Shown here piece after piece: positions 26,280-35,105 of a DNA stretch of 64,000 nucleotides. The position numbers were made by a program, and so were the translations under genes. The DNA lies in NCBI GenBank assembly GCA_041499965.1, contig JBGQLG010000006.1:1-64000 (forward strand), in the 5' to 3' direction. Below the pieces are notes generated by a model that was not told where the DNA came from, did no database searches, and saw only the letters and a list, made by a program, of their open reading frames with translations. Each line of letters opens with the position of its first letter. Position 1 is the stretch's first letter. This DNA is from AR5 sp041499965. Its GTDB lineage: Bacteria; Methylomirabilota; Methylomirabilia; Rokubacteriales; CSP1-6.

Positions 26280-27221
26280 ATGCTTGATACTGAGATTCCT
26301 CAGACGCAGCTCGGCTCGAAGCTGGAAGTGGCTATCGGCATCAGTTCCGACCGTAACCCGGACGCCGCCATCGCCGAAGCGTCCGGTATTGCCGGCCGAC
26401 GGCTCGGTGGCGCCAACCCCGATTTCGCCCTGGTCGTGACGGCGGGAGCGCCGGCACACGACGCCGTCGGTACGCTGCGCGAGGTCCTCGGACAGATTTC
26501 GGTGGCGGGAGGTGCCGCCACCGCGCTTCTCACGGATCACGGCCTCTCGAAGGAAGGGGCGCTCGTCGTCTGCGTTGCCAACGCCGACGGCGCTGCTAGC
26601 GGAGTGGCTGCCACTGCCGGTCGCGATCTTCGCGAAGCCGGGCAGGCGGCGGCTCGCCTCGTGTTGGCAGGGTGGCCGTTCCGCGCGCGTTACCCGCGTG
26701 GGCTGGCCTTCGCGTTCGCGCGTCCGGGCGGCGGCGACGCCGCACAGACGTTCCTTGCCTCCTGGCGGGACTTCATGGGGCCTAAGATGCGAACCGTCTG
26801 CACCGTGCTGGGTGGCGGGGCCGTGTATGGGCGTGGGGCCGCTCAGCCCCTGGCCAGCGTCGCTTCCATCGAGGCGCCCTACGCCTCGGGGATCGGCTAC
26901 ACCGATGCCATGTCCGCGGACGGCGTGACCCCGACACCCGAGACGCTCGTGCACGGGGCCGCCGACGCCATGCTGACCGCGGTGAAGCGGCTGGAGGGCC
27001 GGCCGCCGCGCCTGGTGCTGGCCATCGAGAGCGCCGCGCGACTGCGCATGCTGGGCTCCGCGCTGCCTCAGGAATGGACCGCGATGCGCGGTGCGCTCGA
27101 GGAGACCACGCCGTGCTTCGGCTGGGTCGGTGAGCACGTGGCGGCCTACGGCCGTGGTGTACAGCCAACCGATGCGCCCGGTTCGCTGATCGTCGTCACG
27201 CTCGGAGACGCACCCCGCTAG
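26280..27221 (+). CDS. FIST-domain sensor protein
   Basis: This 313-residue protein matches the FIST (F-box and intracellular signal transduction) layout. FIST_N is about 14-200, beginning VAIGISSDRNPDAAIAEAS, with ANPDFALVVTAGAP. FIST_C is about 200-305, with LVLAIESAARLRMLG and CFGWVGEHVAAYG. FIST proteins are thought to bind small ligands, perhaps amino acids, and feed signalling pathways; the ligand here is unknown. No transmembrane segment or signal peptide is seen. ATG 26280 has no clear ribosome-binding site and nearly coincides with the predicted transcription start, so translation may be leaderless or begin a little later. Confidence 0.8.
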   Translation: MLDTEIPQTQLGSKLEVAIGISSDRNPDAAIAEASGIAGRRLGGANPDFALVVTAGAPAHDAVGTLREVLGQISVAGGAATALLTDHGLSKEGALVVCVANADGAASGVAATAGRDLREAGQAAARLVLAGWPFRARYPRGLAFAFARPGGGDAAQTFLASWRDFMGPKMRTVCTVLGGGAVYGRGAAQPLASVASIEAPYASGIGYTDAMSADGVTPTPETLVHGAADAMLTAVKRLEGRPPRLVLAIESAARLRMLGSALPQEWTAMRGALEETTPCFGWVGEHVAAYGRGVQPTDAPGSLIVVTLGDAPR

Positions 27222-27339
27222 TCGTCCGCAGACGCCTCTATCCCCTTCGGCGGGAGCCCGGCCCGCCCTTGATCCCCGGGCCCAGGACACCGCCCTGGCA
27301 CCCCTCTGGATCGAGGAGCCAACACCCTGGGTTGAGCGA
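27222..27339 (+). other. Gap between convergent FIST and hydantoinase B genes
   Basis: The 118 bases contain a short stem CCAGG-N7-CCTGG but no T-run. No gene, promoter or repeat was recognised. Confidence 0.4.
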
Positions 27340-28944
27340 TCAGCGGGTGGTGTAGCGCTCCAGGAGATCGCGGTTGATCAGGTCGGGATCGCGGTCCGTG
27401 GGCGCTCCGTAGCCGCCACCGCCGGGGAGGTGGATCTCGACCAGGGAGTCGGGGCCGACGATCTGCTCCGCCTTGGGATTGGCCGGCTGGACGCCGTCGA
27501 TCAGCACCCGGCCTGTCGCGCCGGGAAGACCACCGCGAAAGCCCGACGCGGGATGGCTGGTGCGGTCGCAGAGGATCGAGCAGACGAATGGCTCTCGGGT
27601 GCGCACGCGAAAGGCGATGGTCTGACCGAGCCCGCCGCGATACTTCCCGCCGCCCCCCGAGCCGTCTCGCAGCGCCTTCCGCTCGACGAGCAGAGGCGAC
27701 AGGTTCTCGATGACCTCGACCGGCGTGCCGAGGACACCGGATGGAAACGCCGTCGCCGACAGTCCGTCCTTCACCGCGCGAGCACCGGTGCCGCCCGACG
27801 AGAAGAAGATGTGGCTGAACGGGCGGCCGTCGAGCTCCTTGCCGGACACCTGCACGCCCCAGATGTTGGCCGAGCCCTCGGCCATCACGCGCTCGGGCAG
27901 CGCCTGGCCGAGTGCCCCCGCGATGACGTGGGGCAGGAAGTGGCCGATGACGTGGCGTGCCGCCACCGGAGCCGGGCGCGTCGCGTTGAGGATCGAGCCC
28001 TCGGGCGCGCTGATGCGGATCGGCCGGAACGCGCCCTCGTTGTTCGGCACCTCGGGGCTCACGATCACCTTCACGCCGTACGTCGTGTAGGCCTCGGTGT
28101 AGTTCATCACCACGTTGACGCCGCGCCGGCTGGCCGGCGACGAGCCCGCGTAGTCGATCAGCAGGTCGTCGCCCCGCACCTGGCAGCGCGCGCGGATCGT
28201 GATCGGCTCGCCAAAGCCGTCGGAGGTGATCGCGTGCTCGTAGACGCCGGGACGGAGCGCGCGGATCGCCTCCCGCATGGCGCGCTCGGTGCGGCCGATG
28301 ATCTCGTCGGCCAGCCCCTGTAGATCTTCGAGGCCGAACTCCTCCAGGAATTCGAGCAGCCGCTCACCACCCACGGCGCCGCCGGCGATCTGGGCGTGGA
28401 AGTCGCCGAGGACCATCTCGGGCAGCCGCGTGTTCTCCCGGATCATCGCCACCAGCGTCTCGTTGGGGCGCCCCGCCTCGTAGAGCTTGAGGATCGGGAT
28501 CTGCAGCCCTTCCTCGTATACCTCCCGCGCCTCGGCCGACAGCACATGGCCGCCGATGTCGGCGGTGTGGCAGGTGGACGCGAAGAAGGCCACGCAGTGC
28601 CGGCCCCGGAAGATTGGCGAGCAGATGGTAACGTCGTTGAGGTGGCCGGAGGTCTTCCAGGGATCGTTGGTGATCAGCACGTCACCCGGCGCCAGCCGCT
28701 CGATCGGGTAGGCGGCCAGGAAGTGCTTCATCGCCAGCGCCATCGAGTTGATGTGCCCCGGCGTGCCGGTCACCGCCTGGGCGACCATATAGCCGCGGCG
28801 GTCGAACACACCGGCCGAGAGGTCGCCGGCCTCGCGCACGATCGAGGTGAACGAGGTGCGTTGCAGGGCCGCTGCCTGCTCGTTGACGACGCCGATCAGC
28901 CGGTTCCAGCAGATCTCGAGCGTGACGGGATCGAGCAGGCTCAC
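27340..28944 (-). CDS. hyuB: Hydantoinase B / 5-oxoprolinase-type B subunit
   Basis: This 534-residue protein matches the hydantoinase B family: LDPVTLEICWNRLIGVVNEQA, SIVREAGDLSAGVFDRRG, GHINSMALAMKHFL, ITNDPWKTSGHLNDVT and a C-terminal GGGGYG. With subunit A it forms an ATP-dependent cyclic-amide (hydantoin or 5-oxoproline) hydrolase, or an acetophenone/acetone carboxylase-like enzyme; the substrate cannot be predicted. The start GTG 28944 overlaps the hyuA stop (GTGA), so the two subunits are coupled. Confidence 0.9.
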   Translation of the reverse strand: MSLLDPVTLEICWNRLIGVVNEQAAALQRTSFTSIVREAGDLSAGVFDRRGYMVAQAVTGTPGHINSMALAMKHFLAAYPIERLAPGDVLITNDPWKTSGHLNDVTICSPIFRGRHCVAFFASTCHTADIGGHVLSAEAREVYEEGLQIPILKLYEAGRPNETLVAMIRENTRLPEMVLGDFHAQIAGGAVGGERLLEFLEEFGLEDLQGLADEIIGRTERAMREAIRALRPGVYEHAITSDGFGEPITIRARCQVRGDDLLIDYAGSSPASRRGVNVVMNYTEAYTTYGVKVIVSPEVPNNEGAFRPIRISAPEGSILNATRPAPVAARHVIGHFLPHVIAGALGQALPERVMAEGSANIWGVQVSGKELDGRPFSHIFFSSGGTGARAVKDGLSATAFPSGVLGTPVEVIENLSPLLVERKALRDGSGGGGKYRGGLGQTIAFRVRTREPFVCSILCDRTSHPASGFRGGLPGATGRVLIDGVQPANPKAEQIVGPDSLVEIHLPGGGGYGAPTDRDPDLINRDLLERYTTR

Positions 28945-31019
28945 GGCATCGTGACCACGATCGTCAGGCCGTCATCGACGCGGCAGCGGGCGCCGGGCCC
29001 GATCACCGCGGTCGACTCCCGCTCCTCGACGATGGCCGGGCCGGCGAAGGTGGCGCCGGCGCCGAGCGCGTAGCGGTCGTACACCGGCGTGTCGGCCCAG
29101 CCGGAGGTCTCGGCGAACCACACGCGACGCGTGGCCTTGACGGCCTCGGTGGCCGGCTGGCTCCCGGCGGCGCCACTGAACGTGATCGCCGGGGCGGGAC
29201 CGGAGACCGTGACCCGCCAGTTGAGCGCCTCGATCGGGACGCCCTGGGGCAGGCGGTGGTAGAGGGCGCGATACGCGTCCTCGAACGACGTGGTGATGGC
29301 CGGCAGGCTCTCCGACGACAGTCGTCCGGCCGGCATCGGCGCCTCGACCTCGTGCCCCTGGCCGACGTAACGCATCTCCGCGATGCGCGACACCAGCACC
29401 TCCCCCGCCGCCACCCCGGCCCGGGCCAGGAGCTCGCGCCCCTCGTCCTCCATCTCGACGAAGAGCCGGGTGAGCGCGTCCCAGTCGGCCTGATCGAGCC
29501 GCGCTCGCACGGTGCGCACGAAGTCGAATGCCAGCGGTGCCGCCAGCAGGCCCCACGCCGATATCGCGCCGGCTCCGAAGGGCAGCAGGATACGCGGCAC
29601 TTTCAGGATGCGGGCCACCTGCCAGCAGTGCACGGGCCCGGCGCCGCCGAAGGCGAACAGCGGATAGGCCCGCAGGTCACGCCCGCGCTCGATCCCGTGG
29701 ATCCGCGCCGCGGCCGCCATGTTCTCGTTGACGACCCGGTGGATGCCCCACGCCGCCGCCGTCGGGTCGAGCCCCAGCGGTCGCGCCACGTGCTCGCGCA
29801 CCGCGTGCTCGGCTGCCGCGCGGTCCAGGCGCATGCGCCCGCCGAGGAAGAACTCGGCGTCGAGATAGCCGAGGAGCAGATCGGCGTCGGTGACGGTGGG
29901 CTGGTGGCCGCCCAGGTTGTAGCAGGCCGGTCCGGGATCGGCGCCTGCGCTGTCGGGCCCGACCTTCAGCAGTCCCATGCGATCCACCCGCGCGATGGAG
30001 CCGCCGCCGGCGCCGATCTCGATCATCTCGATGACGGGCACGCGGATCGGGAGCCCCGAGCCCTTCTTGAAGCGATCGGCGCGCGCCACCTCGAACTCGC
30101 GGGCCACGAGCGGCGCGCCGCCGTCGATCACGCACGCCTTCGCGGTGGTCCCGCCCATGTCGAACGACAGCAGCCGCGAGTCCCCTCGGTCCCGCGCGGC
30201 CTGGGCCGCGGCCAGGGCTCCGGCGGCCGGGCCCGACTCGACCAGGCGGATCGGCAGGCGCCGGGCCAGGGGTGGCAGCGCGATGCCCCCGGAGGACTGC
30301 ATCACGTAGAGCTGGCCGGGGATGCCGAGACCTTGCAGGCGCCGCTCGAGATCCTCGAGATAGCGCGCCATGAGCGGGGCCACGTAGACATTGGCCGTCG
30401 TCGTCGACGCCCGCTCGTACTCGCGGATCTCGGGCACGACGTCCGACGAGCAGGACACGGCCAGGTGGGGCGCTGACTCGCGGACCAGCGTGGCCAGCCG
30501 CTGCTCGTGGACCGGGTTGAGGTAGGCGTGCAGCAGGCAGATCGCCACCGCCTCCACGCCGGCGTCGACGAGCTCGGCGATCACGCGTCGCGCCGCCGCC
30601 TCGTCCAGCGGCCGCAGCACCGCGCCGTCGGGCAGCAGCCGCTCGGGCACCTCGCGACGCAGGTGGCGGGGCACGAGCGGCGCTGGCGGGTCGATCAGCA
30701 GGTCGTACATGTCGTAGCGACCCTCGCGGCGGATCTCCAGCGCGTCGCGGAATCCCTCGGTGGTGAGCAGCGCGGTCCGCGCGCCCTTGCGCTCGATGAG
30801 CGCGTTGGTGGCCAGCGTGGTGCCGTGGGCGACCGCGCGGACCCGGGCGGGATCGACGCCGGCCTCGTCGAGGAGTGATTGCACGCCCTGCTCGACCCCG
30901 TGAGCCGGGTCCTTGGCGGTCGTGAGGATCTTGCCGACGCGGATCGCGCCGCTGACCTCGTCGATCACGACCATGTCGGTGAAGGTGCCGCCGATGTCCA
31001 CACCGAAGCGCGCCGACAT
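28941..31019 (-). CDS. hyuA: Hydantoinase A / 5-oxoprolinase-type A subunit
   Basis: This 692-residue protein has the A-subunit pattern: FGVDIGGTFTDMVVID at the N-terminus (phosphate-binding, ASKHA-like), VAHGTTLATNALIERKGA, SFDMGGTTAKACVIDGG and ENMAAAARIHGIERGRD. It is the ATP-binding half of the enzyme. It leads a two-gene operon with hyuB and is divergent from the glycosyltransferase at 31147, with 127 bases between them and no obvious promoter consensus. Confidence 0.9.
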   Translation of the reverse strand: MSARFGVDIGGTFTDMVVIDEVSGAIRVGKILTTAKDPAHGVEQGVQSLLDEAGVDPARVRAVAHGTTLATNALIERKGARTALLTTEGFRDALEIRREGRYDMYDLLIDPPAPLVPRHLRREVPERLLPDGAVLRPLDEAAARRVIAELVDAGVEAVAICLLHAYLNPVHEQRLATLVRESAPHLAVSCSSDVVPEIREYERASTTTANVYVAPLMARYLEDLERRLQGLGIPGQLYVMQSSGGIALPPLARRLPIRLVESGPAAGALAAAQAARDRGDSRLLSFDMGGTTAKACVIDGGAPLVAREFEVARADRFKKGSGLPIRVPVIEMIEIGAGGGSIARVDRMGLLKVGPDSAGADPGPACYNLGGHQPTVTDADLLLGYLDAEFFLGGRMRLDRAAAEHAVREHVARPLGLDPTAAAWGIHRVVNENMAAAARIHGIERGRDLRAYPLFAFGGAGPVHCWQVARILKVPRILLPFGAGAISAWGLLAAPLAFDFVRTVRARLDQADWDALTRLFVEMEDEGRELLARAGVAAGEVLVSRIAEMRYVGQGHEVEAPMPAGRLSSESLPAITTSFEDAYRALYHRLPQGVPIEALNWRVTVSGPAPAITFSGAAGSQPATEAVKATRRVWFAETSGWADTPVYDRYALGAGATFAGPAIVEERESTAVIGPGARCRVDDGLTIVVTMP

Positions 31020-31146
31020 GGCCGAGAGTCTACATGAGCGCCGCTCGACGCTCCAGGCGGCGCCGAGGGCCGCGAGGGCTTAAGATGGGGCGAATCATGC
31101 GGCTCCCGCCGAGCGTGAGCGACGTCTGGACCTGTCGGGGGCTTGC

Positions 31147-32787
31147 GTGACTCGGCGACGCCGGACCGCTGCGCGCCGGGCGCTGTGGATCCTCGCTGCC
31201 GCCGCGGCACTCGTCGTCACCGATCTCGGCACCCGCATCCTGGCGACCAACGACGAGGCGCGCTTTCCACTGCTCGCGCAAGACATCCTGGCCCGGGGCG
31301 ACTGGCTCCACCCGATGGTCAACGGCAGCCCGTACTACAACAAGCCGCCGTTGCAGGCATGGTTGATCGCCGTCGCGTCCTGGCCGACCGGAGGCGTGAC
31401 CCAGCTCACGGCCGCCTTGCCCTCGGCGGCGGCCGCGATCGCCGCCGCGCTGCTGGTCTGGCAGCTCGGGCGCACGCTGTTCGGGACGGACGCCGGGCGC
31501 GCGGCCGCTCTGGCCCTCATGACCATGCAGGGCGTCTTCCTGCACGCGCGCTTGCCCATGCCGGACATGCTCCTGACCGCGCTGATCACCGCCAGCCTGT
31601 GGCTGTGTACGATCGCGTTCCGGCGCGAGGGCCTGAGGTGGTGGCTCGTGTTCTATGGGCTTGTGGGTGCGGCGTTCTGGGCCAAGGGCCCGGCCGGCCT
31701 CCTGCCATTGGCCGTCGTCGTGGCCGTCGGCGTCCTCCGCTTCGGGCGGCCATGGTGGCGGCAGATCGCCCTCCTGCCCGGCCTGGCGATCGTGGTGGCC
31801 GTGACCGCCCCCTGGTGGGCCCTGGGTGTCGCCTCGGATCGGAGCGCCTTCGGTCACGCCATCGTGGTCGACCAGATCAGCTGGTACCTGCCGGGGCTGC
31901 CGAGCCTCGCCACGGTGGCCGGGCCGTTCCAGAACGTCGTGAGCGTCATCTTCCCATGGGTGATGATCCTTCCGCTGGTCGTGGCCCAGGCGCTTCGCAC
32001 CGCGCGTGGACGCGGCAGCGAGCGAGACCACGTCGTGTTCCTCCTCGTCTGGGCGCTCGTCACCGTGGTCGCGGTCGGTCTGTCGCACGAGCAACGCCTG
32101 CGGTACTACCTGCCGCTGGCGCCGCCGACGGCCCTGTTGATCGGCTGGTGGTATTCCGGGGCCGTCGTGAAGCGACGGATGGAGCAGCCCGTGAACTGGC
32201 CGCTGGTGTTCAAGTTCGTTGCCGGGCTCGCCGTCCTGGCCATCGCGGTGTCGGCAACGAGGCCGCGGTGGCGGCAGGACCTTCGTCTGCTGTTCCCGGG
32301 CTCGGTCTGGGAGATGCTCTTCCTGCTCGGAGCCTTCGGTCTCATGCTGACCGCGCTCATCCTGGGGGTCCGCTTCCGCCGGCTGGCCGCGGGATTTTCG
32401 GCGGCCTGGATCACCGCCGCGCTCCTGCTGGTCGGCGGCTATCACTGGGCGCTGGCACGCCGCAATGCCGCGTACGACTACCCGAGGATCTCGTCGTCGG
32501 CCCGGCCGATGCTGAACGACGACGTTCACGAGCTACAGGCCTGGGGCACGCCGGCCCTCCCGCTGGCCTTCTACCTCGGGAGGTCGGTGACACCGGTCGA
32601 GGCCCATCTACCTCTACCGGCGTTGCTGCCCGGCCATGGATCGACGATCGCCGTGGCCAGGGCCAGTCTGCTTCAGCTGGATCGATCCGGGGACCTGACC
32701 GTCCTGGGCCGCGAGCAGCTCGGCGGGGAGGCCGTGGCCGTGATTCGACAGGAGCCACGGCCCACCATCGACGTCCGCACGCCGTGA
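31147..32787 (+). CDS. ArnT-like membrane glycosyltransferase (GT-C)
   Basis: This 546-residue protein has an N-terminal membrane segment followed by ATNDEARFPLLAQDILARGD, the DE motif of the first periplasmic loop in ArnT/PMT enzymes. After that come PYYNKPPLQAWL and about 10-12 further hydrophobic segments. Such enzymes move sugars from polyprenyl phosphate to lipid A or proteins at the outer face of the inner membrane. It starts at GTG 31147 and ends just before a large inverted repeat. The acceptor is unknown. Confidence 0.85.
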   Translation: MTRRRRTAARRALWILAAAAALVVTDLGTRILATNDEARFPLLAQDILARGDWLHPMVNGSPYYNKPPLQAWLIAVASWPTGGVTQLTAALPSAAAAIAAALLVWQLGRTLFGTDAGRAAALALMTMQGVFLHARLPMPDMLLTALITASLWLCTIAFRREGLRWWLVFYGLVGAAFWAKGPAGLLPLAVVVAVGVLRFGRPWWRQIALLPGLAIVVAVTAPWWALGVASDRSAFGHAIVVDQISWYLPGLPSLATVAGPFQNVVSVIFPWVMILPLVVAQALRTARGRGSERDHVVFLLVWALVTVVAVGLSHEQRLRYYLPLAPPTALLIGWWYSGAVVKRRMEQPVNWPLVFKFVAGLAVLAIAVSATRPRWRQDLRLLFPGSVWEMLFLLGAFGLMLTALILGVRFRRLAAGFSAAWITAALLLVGGYHWALARRNAAYDYPRISSSARPMLNDDVHELQAWGTPALPLAFYLGRSVTPVEAHLPLPALLPGHGSTIAVARASLLQLDRSGDLTVLGREQLGGEAVAVIRQEPRPTIDVRTP

Positions 32788-32808
32788 GTCGTCCTGGCGT
32801 CAGAGATC

Positions 32809-32999
32809 CGCGGGCTTCGTAGGGCGCGTCCCCGGGCGCCGGAGCGACAGGGTCTCCTGAGGTTCCGTTAGCGTCGATCGTGTATAGCCATATGTAGGAC
32901 CAGGCTCCGACCGCACCCTCGCGTACCGGGTGGTCTCTCGCGGAACCGACGGGGACCCTGTCGCCCCGGCGCCCGGGGACGCGCCCTACGAAGCCCGCG
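32809..32999 (+). repeat. 59-base inverted repeat with 73-base centre
   Basis: The arms 32809-32867 and 32941-32999 are reverse complements over 59 bases with about five mismatches (they start CGCGGGCTTCGTAGGGCG on the left). The centre has a small stem around 32909-32936. It lies between the convergent ArnT-like and LysE genes and codes for nothing recognisable. It may be a MITE-like insertion or a strong two-way terminator. It does not share the core of the other four palindromic elements. Confidence 0.85.
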
Positions 33000-33017
33000 A
33001 GTTTCCGACTCGGGGCA

Positions 33018-33674
33018 CTAGCGCGTCGTACGCTGCTGGTGGCCGCTCGCCAGCGCGGCGACCAGGCCGAGGCCGATATACATGCCTCCGGAGACCCAGC
33101 GCTCGCTCGCGAGAAATCGTGGATGGCCGCGCAGCCACCGGGCGGCGGTTCCCGCGGTGAGCGCGTAGCCGCCGTCGGTGACGAGCCCCAGCGCGACGAA
33201 GAGCCCGCCGAGCACGAGGACCTGCCTGCCCACGTGGCCGCGCGCCACGTCGACGAACTGCGGCAGGAACGCCAGGAAGAACAGGGCGGTCTTGGGATTG
33301 AGCACGTTGACCACCACGCCGTCCAGGAACGCGCGCCGCAGCCGGTGCGTCCGCCCCGGCCCGGCGCCGGCGGCCGGAGCGCGGTCGAGCATGCGACGGA
33401 CGCCGAGATAAACCAGGTACGCGGCGCCGAGATACTTCACCGTGCTGAACGCCGTCGCCGAGGCGGCCAGCAGCGCCGACAGGCCGGCCGCCGCGGCGGC
33501 GATGTGGACGAGCGTGCCGGCGTGCACACCGAGCATCGAGACGAGCCCGGCCCGGCGCCCCTGGTCGATGCTGCGCGCCACGATGTAGAGCACGGCCGGG
33601 CCCGGCGTGAGCAGCAGGACCAGCGCGGTCAAGAGGAAGACGCCGAGGCCGGCTGGATCGGTCAGGGGGATCAT
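33018..33674 (-). CDS. LysE/RhtB family exporter
   Basis: This 218-residue protein has six hydrophobic segments and the family motif LLLTPGPAVLYIVARSIDQGRRAGLVSMLGV split across the first loop, and VVNVLNPKTALFFLAFLPQF in the middle. LysE-type proteins export amino acids or related solutes. It lies 13 bases downstream of a class III aminotransferase, so an amino-acid or amine substrate is plausible but not shown. Confidence 0.9.
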   Translation of the reverse strand: MIPLTDPAGLGVFLLTALVLLLTPGPAVLYIVARSIDQGRRAGLVSMLGVHAGTLVHIAAAAAGLSALLAASATAFSTVKYLGAAYLVYLGVRRMLDRAPAAGAGPGRTHRLRRAFLDGVVVNVLNPKTALFFLAFLPQFVDVARGHVGRQVLVLGGLFVALGLVTDGGYALTAGTAARWLRGHPRFLASERWVSGGMYIGLGLVAALASGHQQRTTR

Positions 33675-33687
33675 CGCGCTCCTCCGC

Positions 33688-35001
<1,314 letters not shown>

Positions 35002-35055
35002 AGGGTCGAGATGCTGGCCGCCCTCGGCGCGTTTGTCAACCCGAGGCCGTATTGC

Positions 35056-35084
35056 TTGGAGGGCCGGGCGCCGCCCCGTAGAAT
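35056..35084 (+). promoter_or_regulatory. Possible sigma-70 promoter of the membrane-TPR gene
   Basis: TAGAAT (35079-35084) matches the -10 box at five of six bases, with TTGGAG (35056-35061) 17 bases upstream as a weak -35. It would start transcription about 15 bases before the TTG start codon at 35106. Confidence 0.35.
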
Positions 35085-35105
35085 CGAGTCTCGGACAACC
35101 TCCTG

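Noticed and set aside
32930..33160. A small + strand open frame in the right arm of the inverted repeat
   Set aside because: It consists of repeat sequence and the antisense of the LysE gene; no family resemblance.
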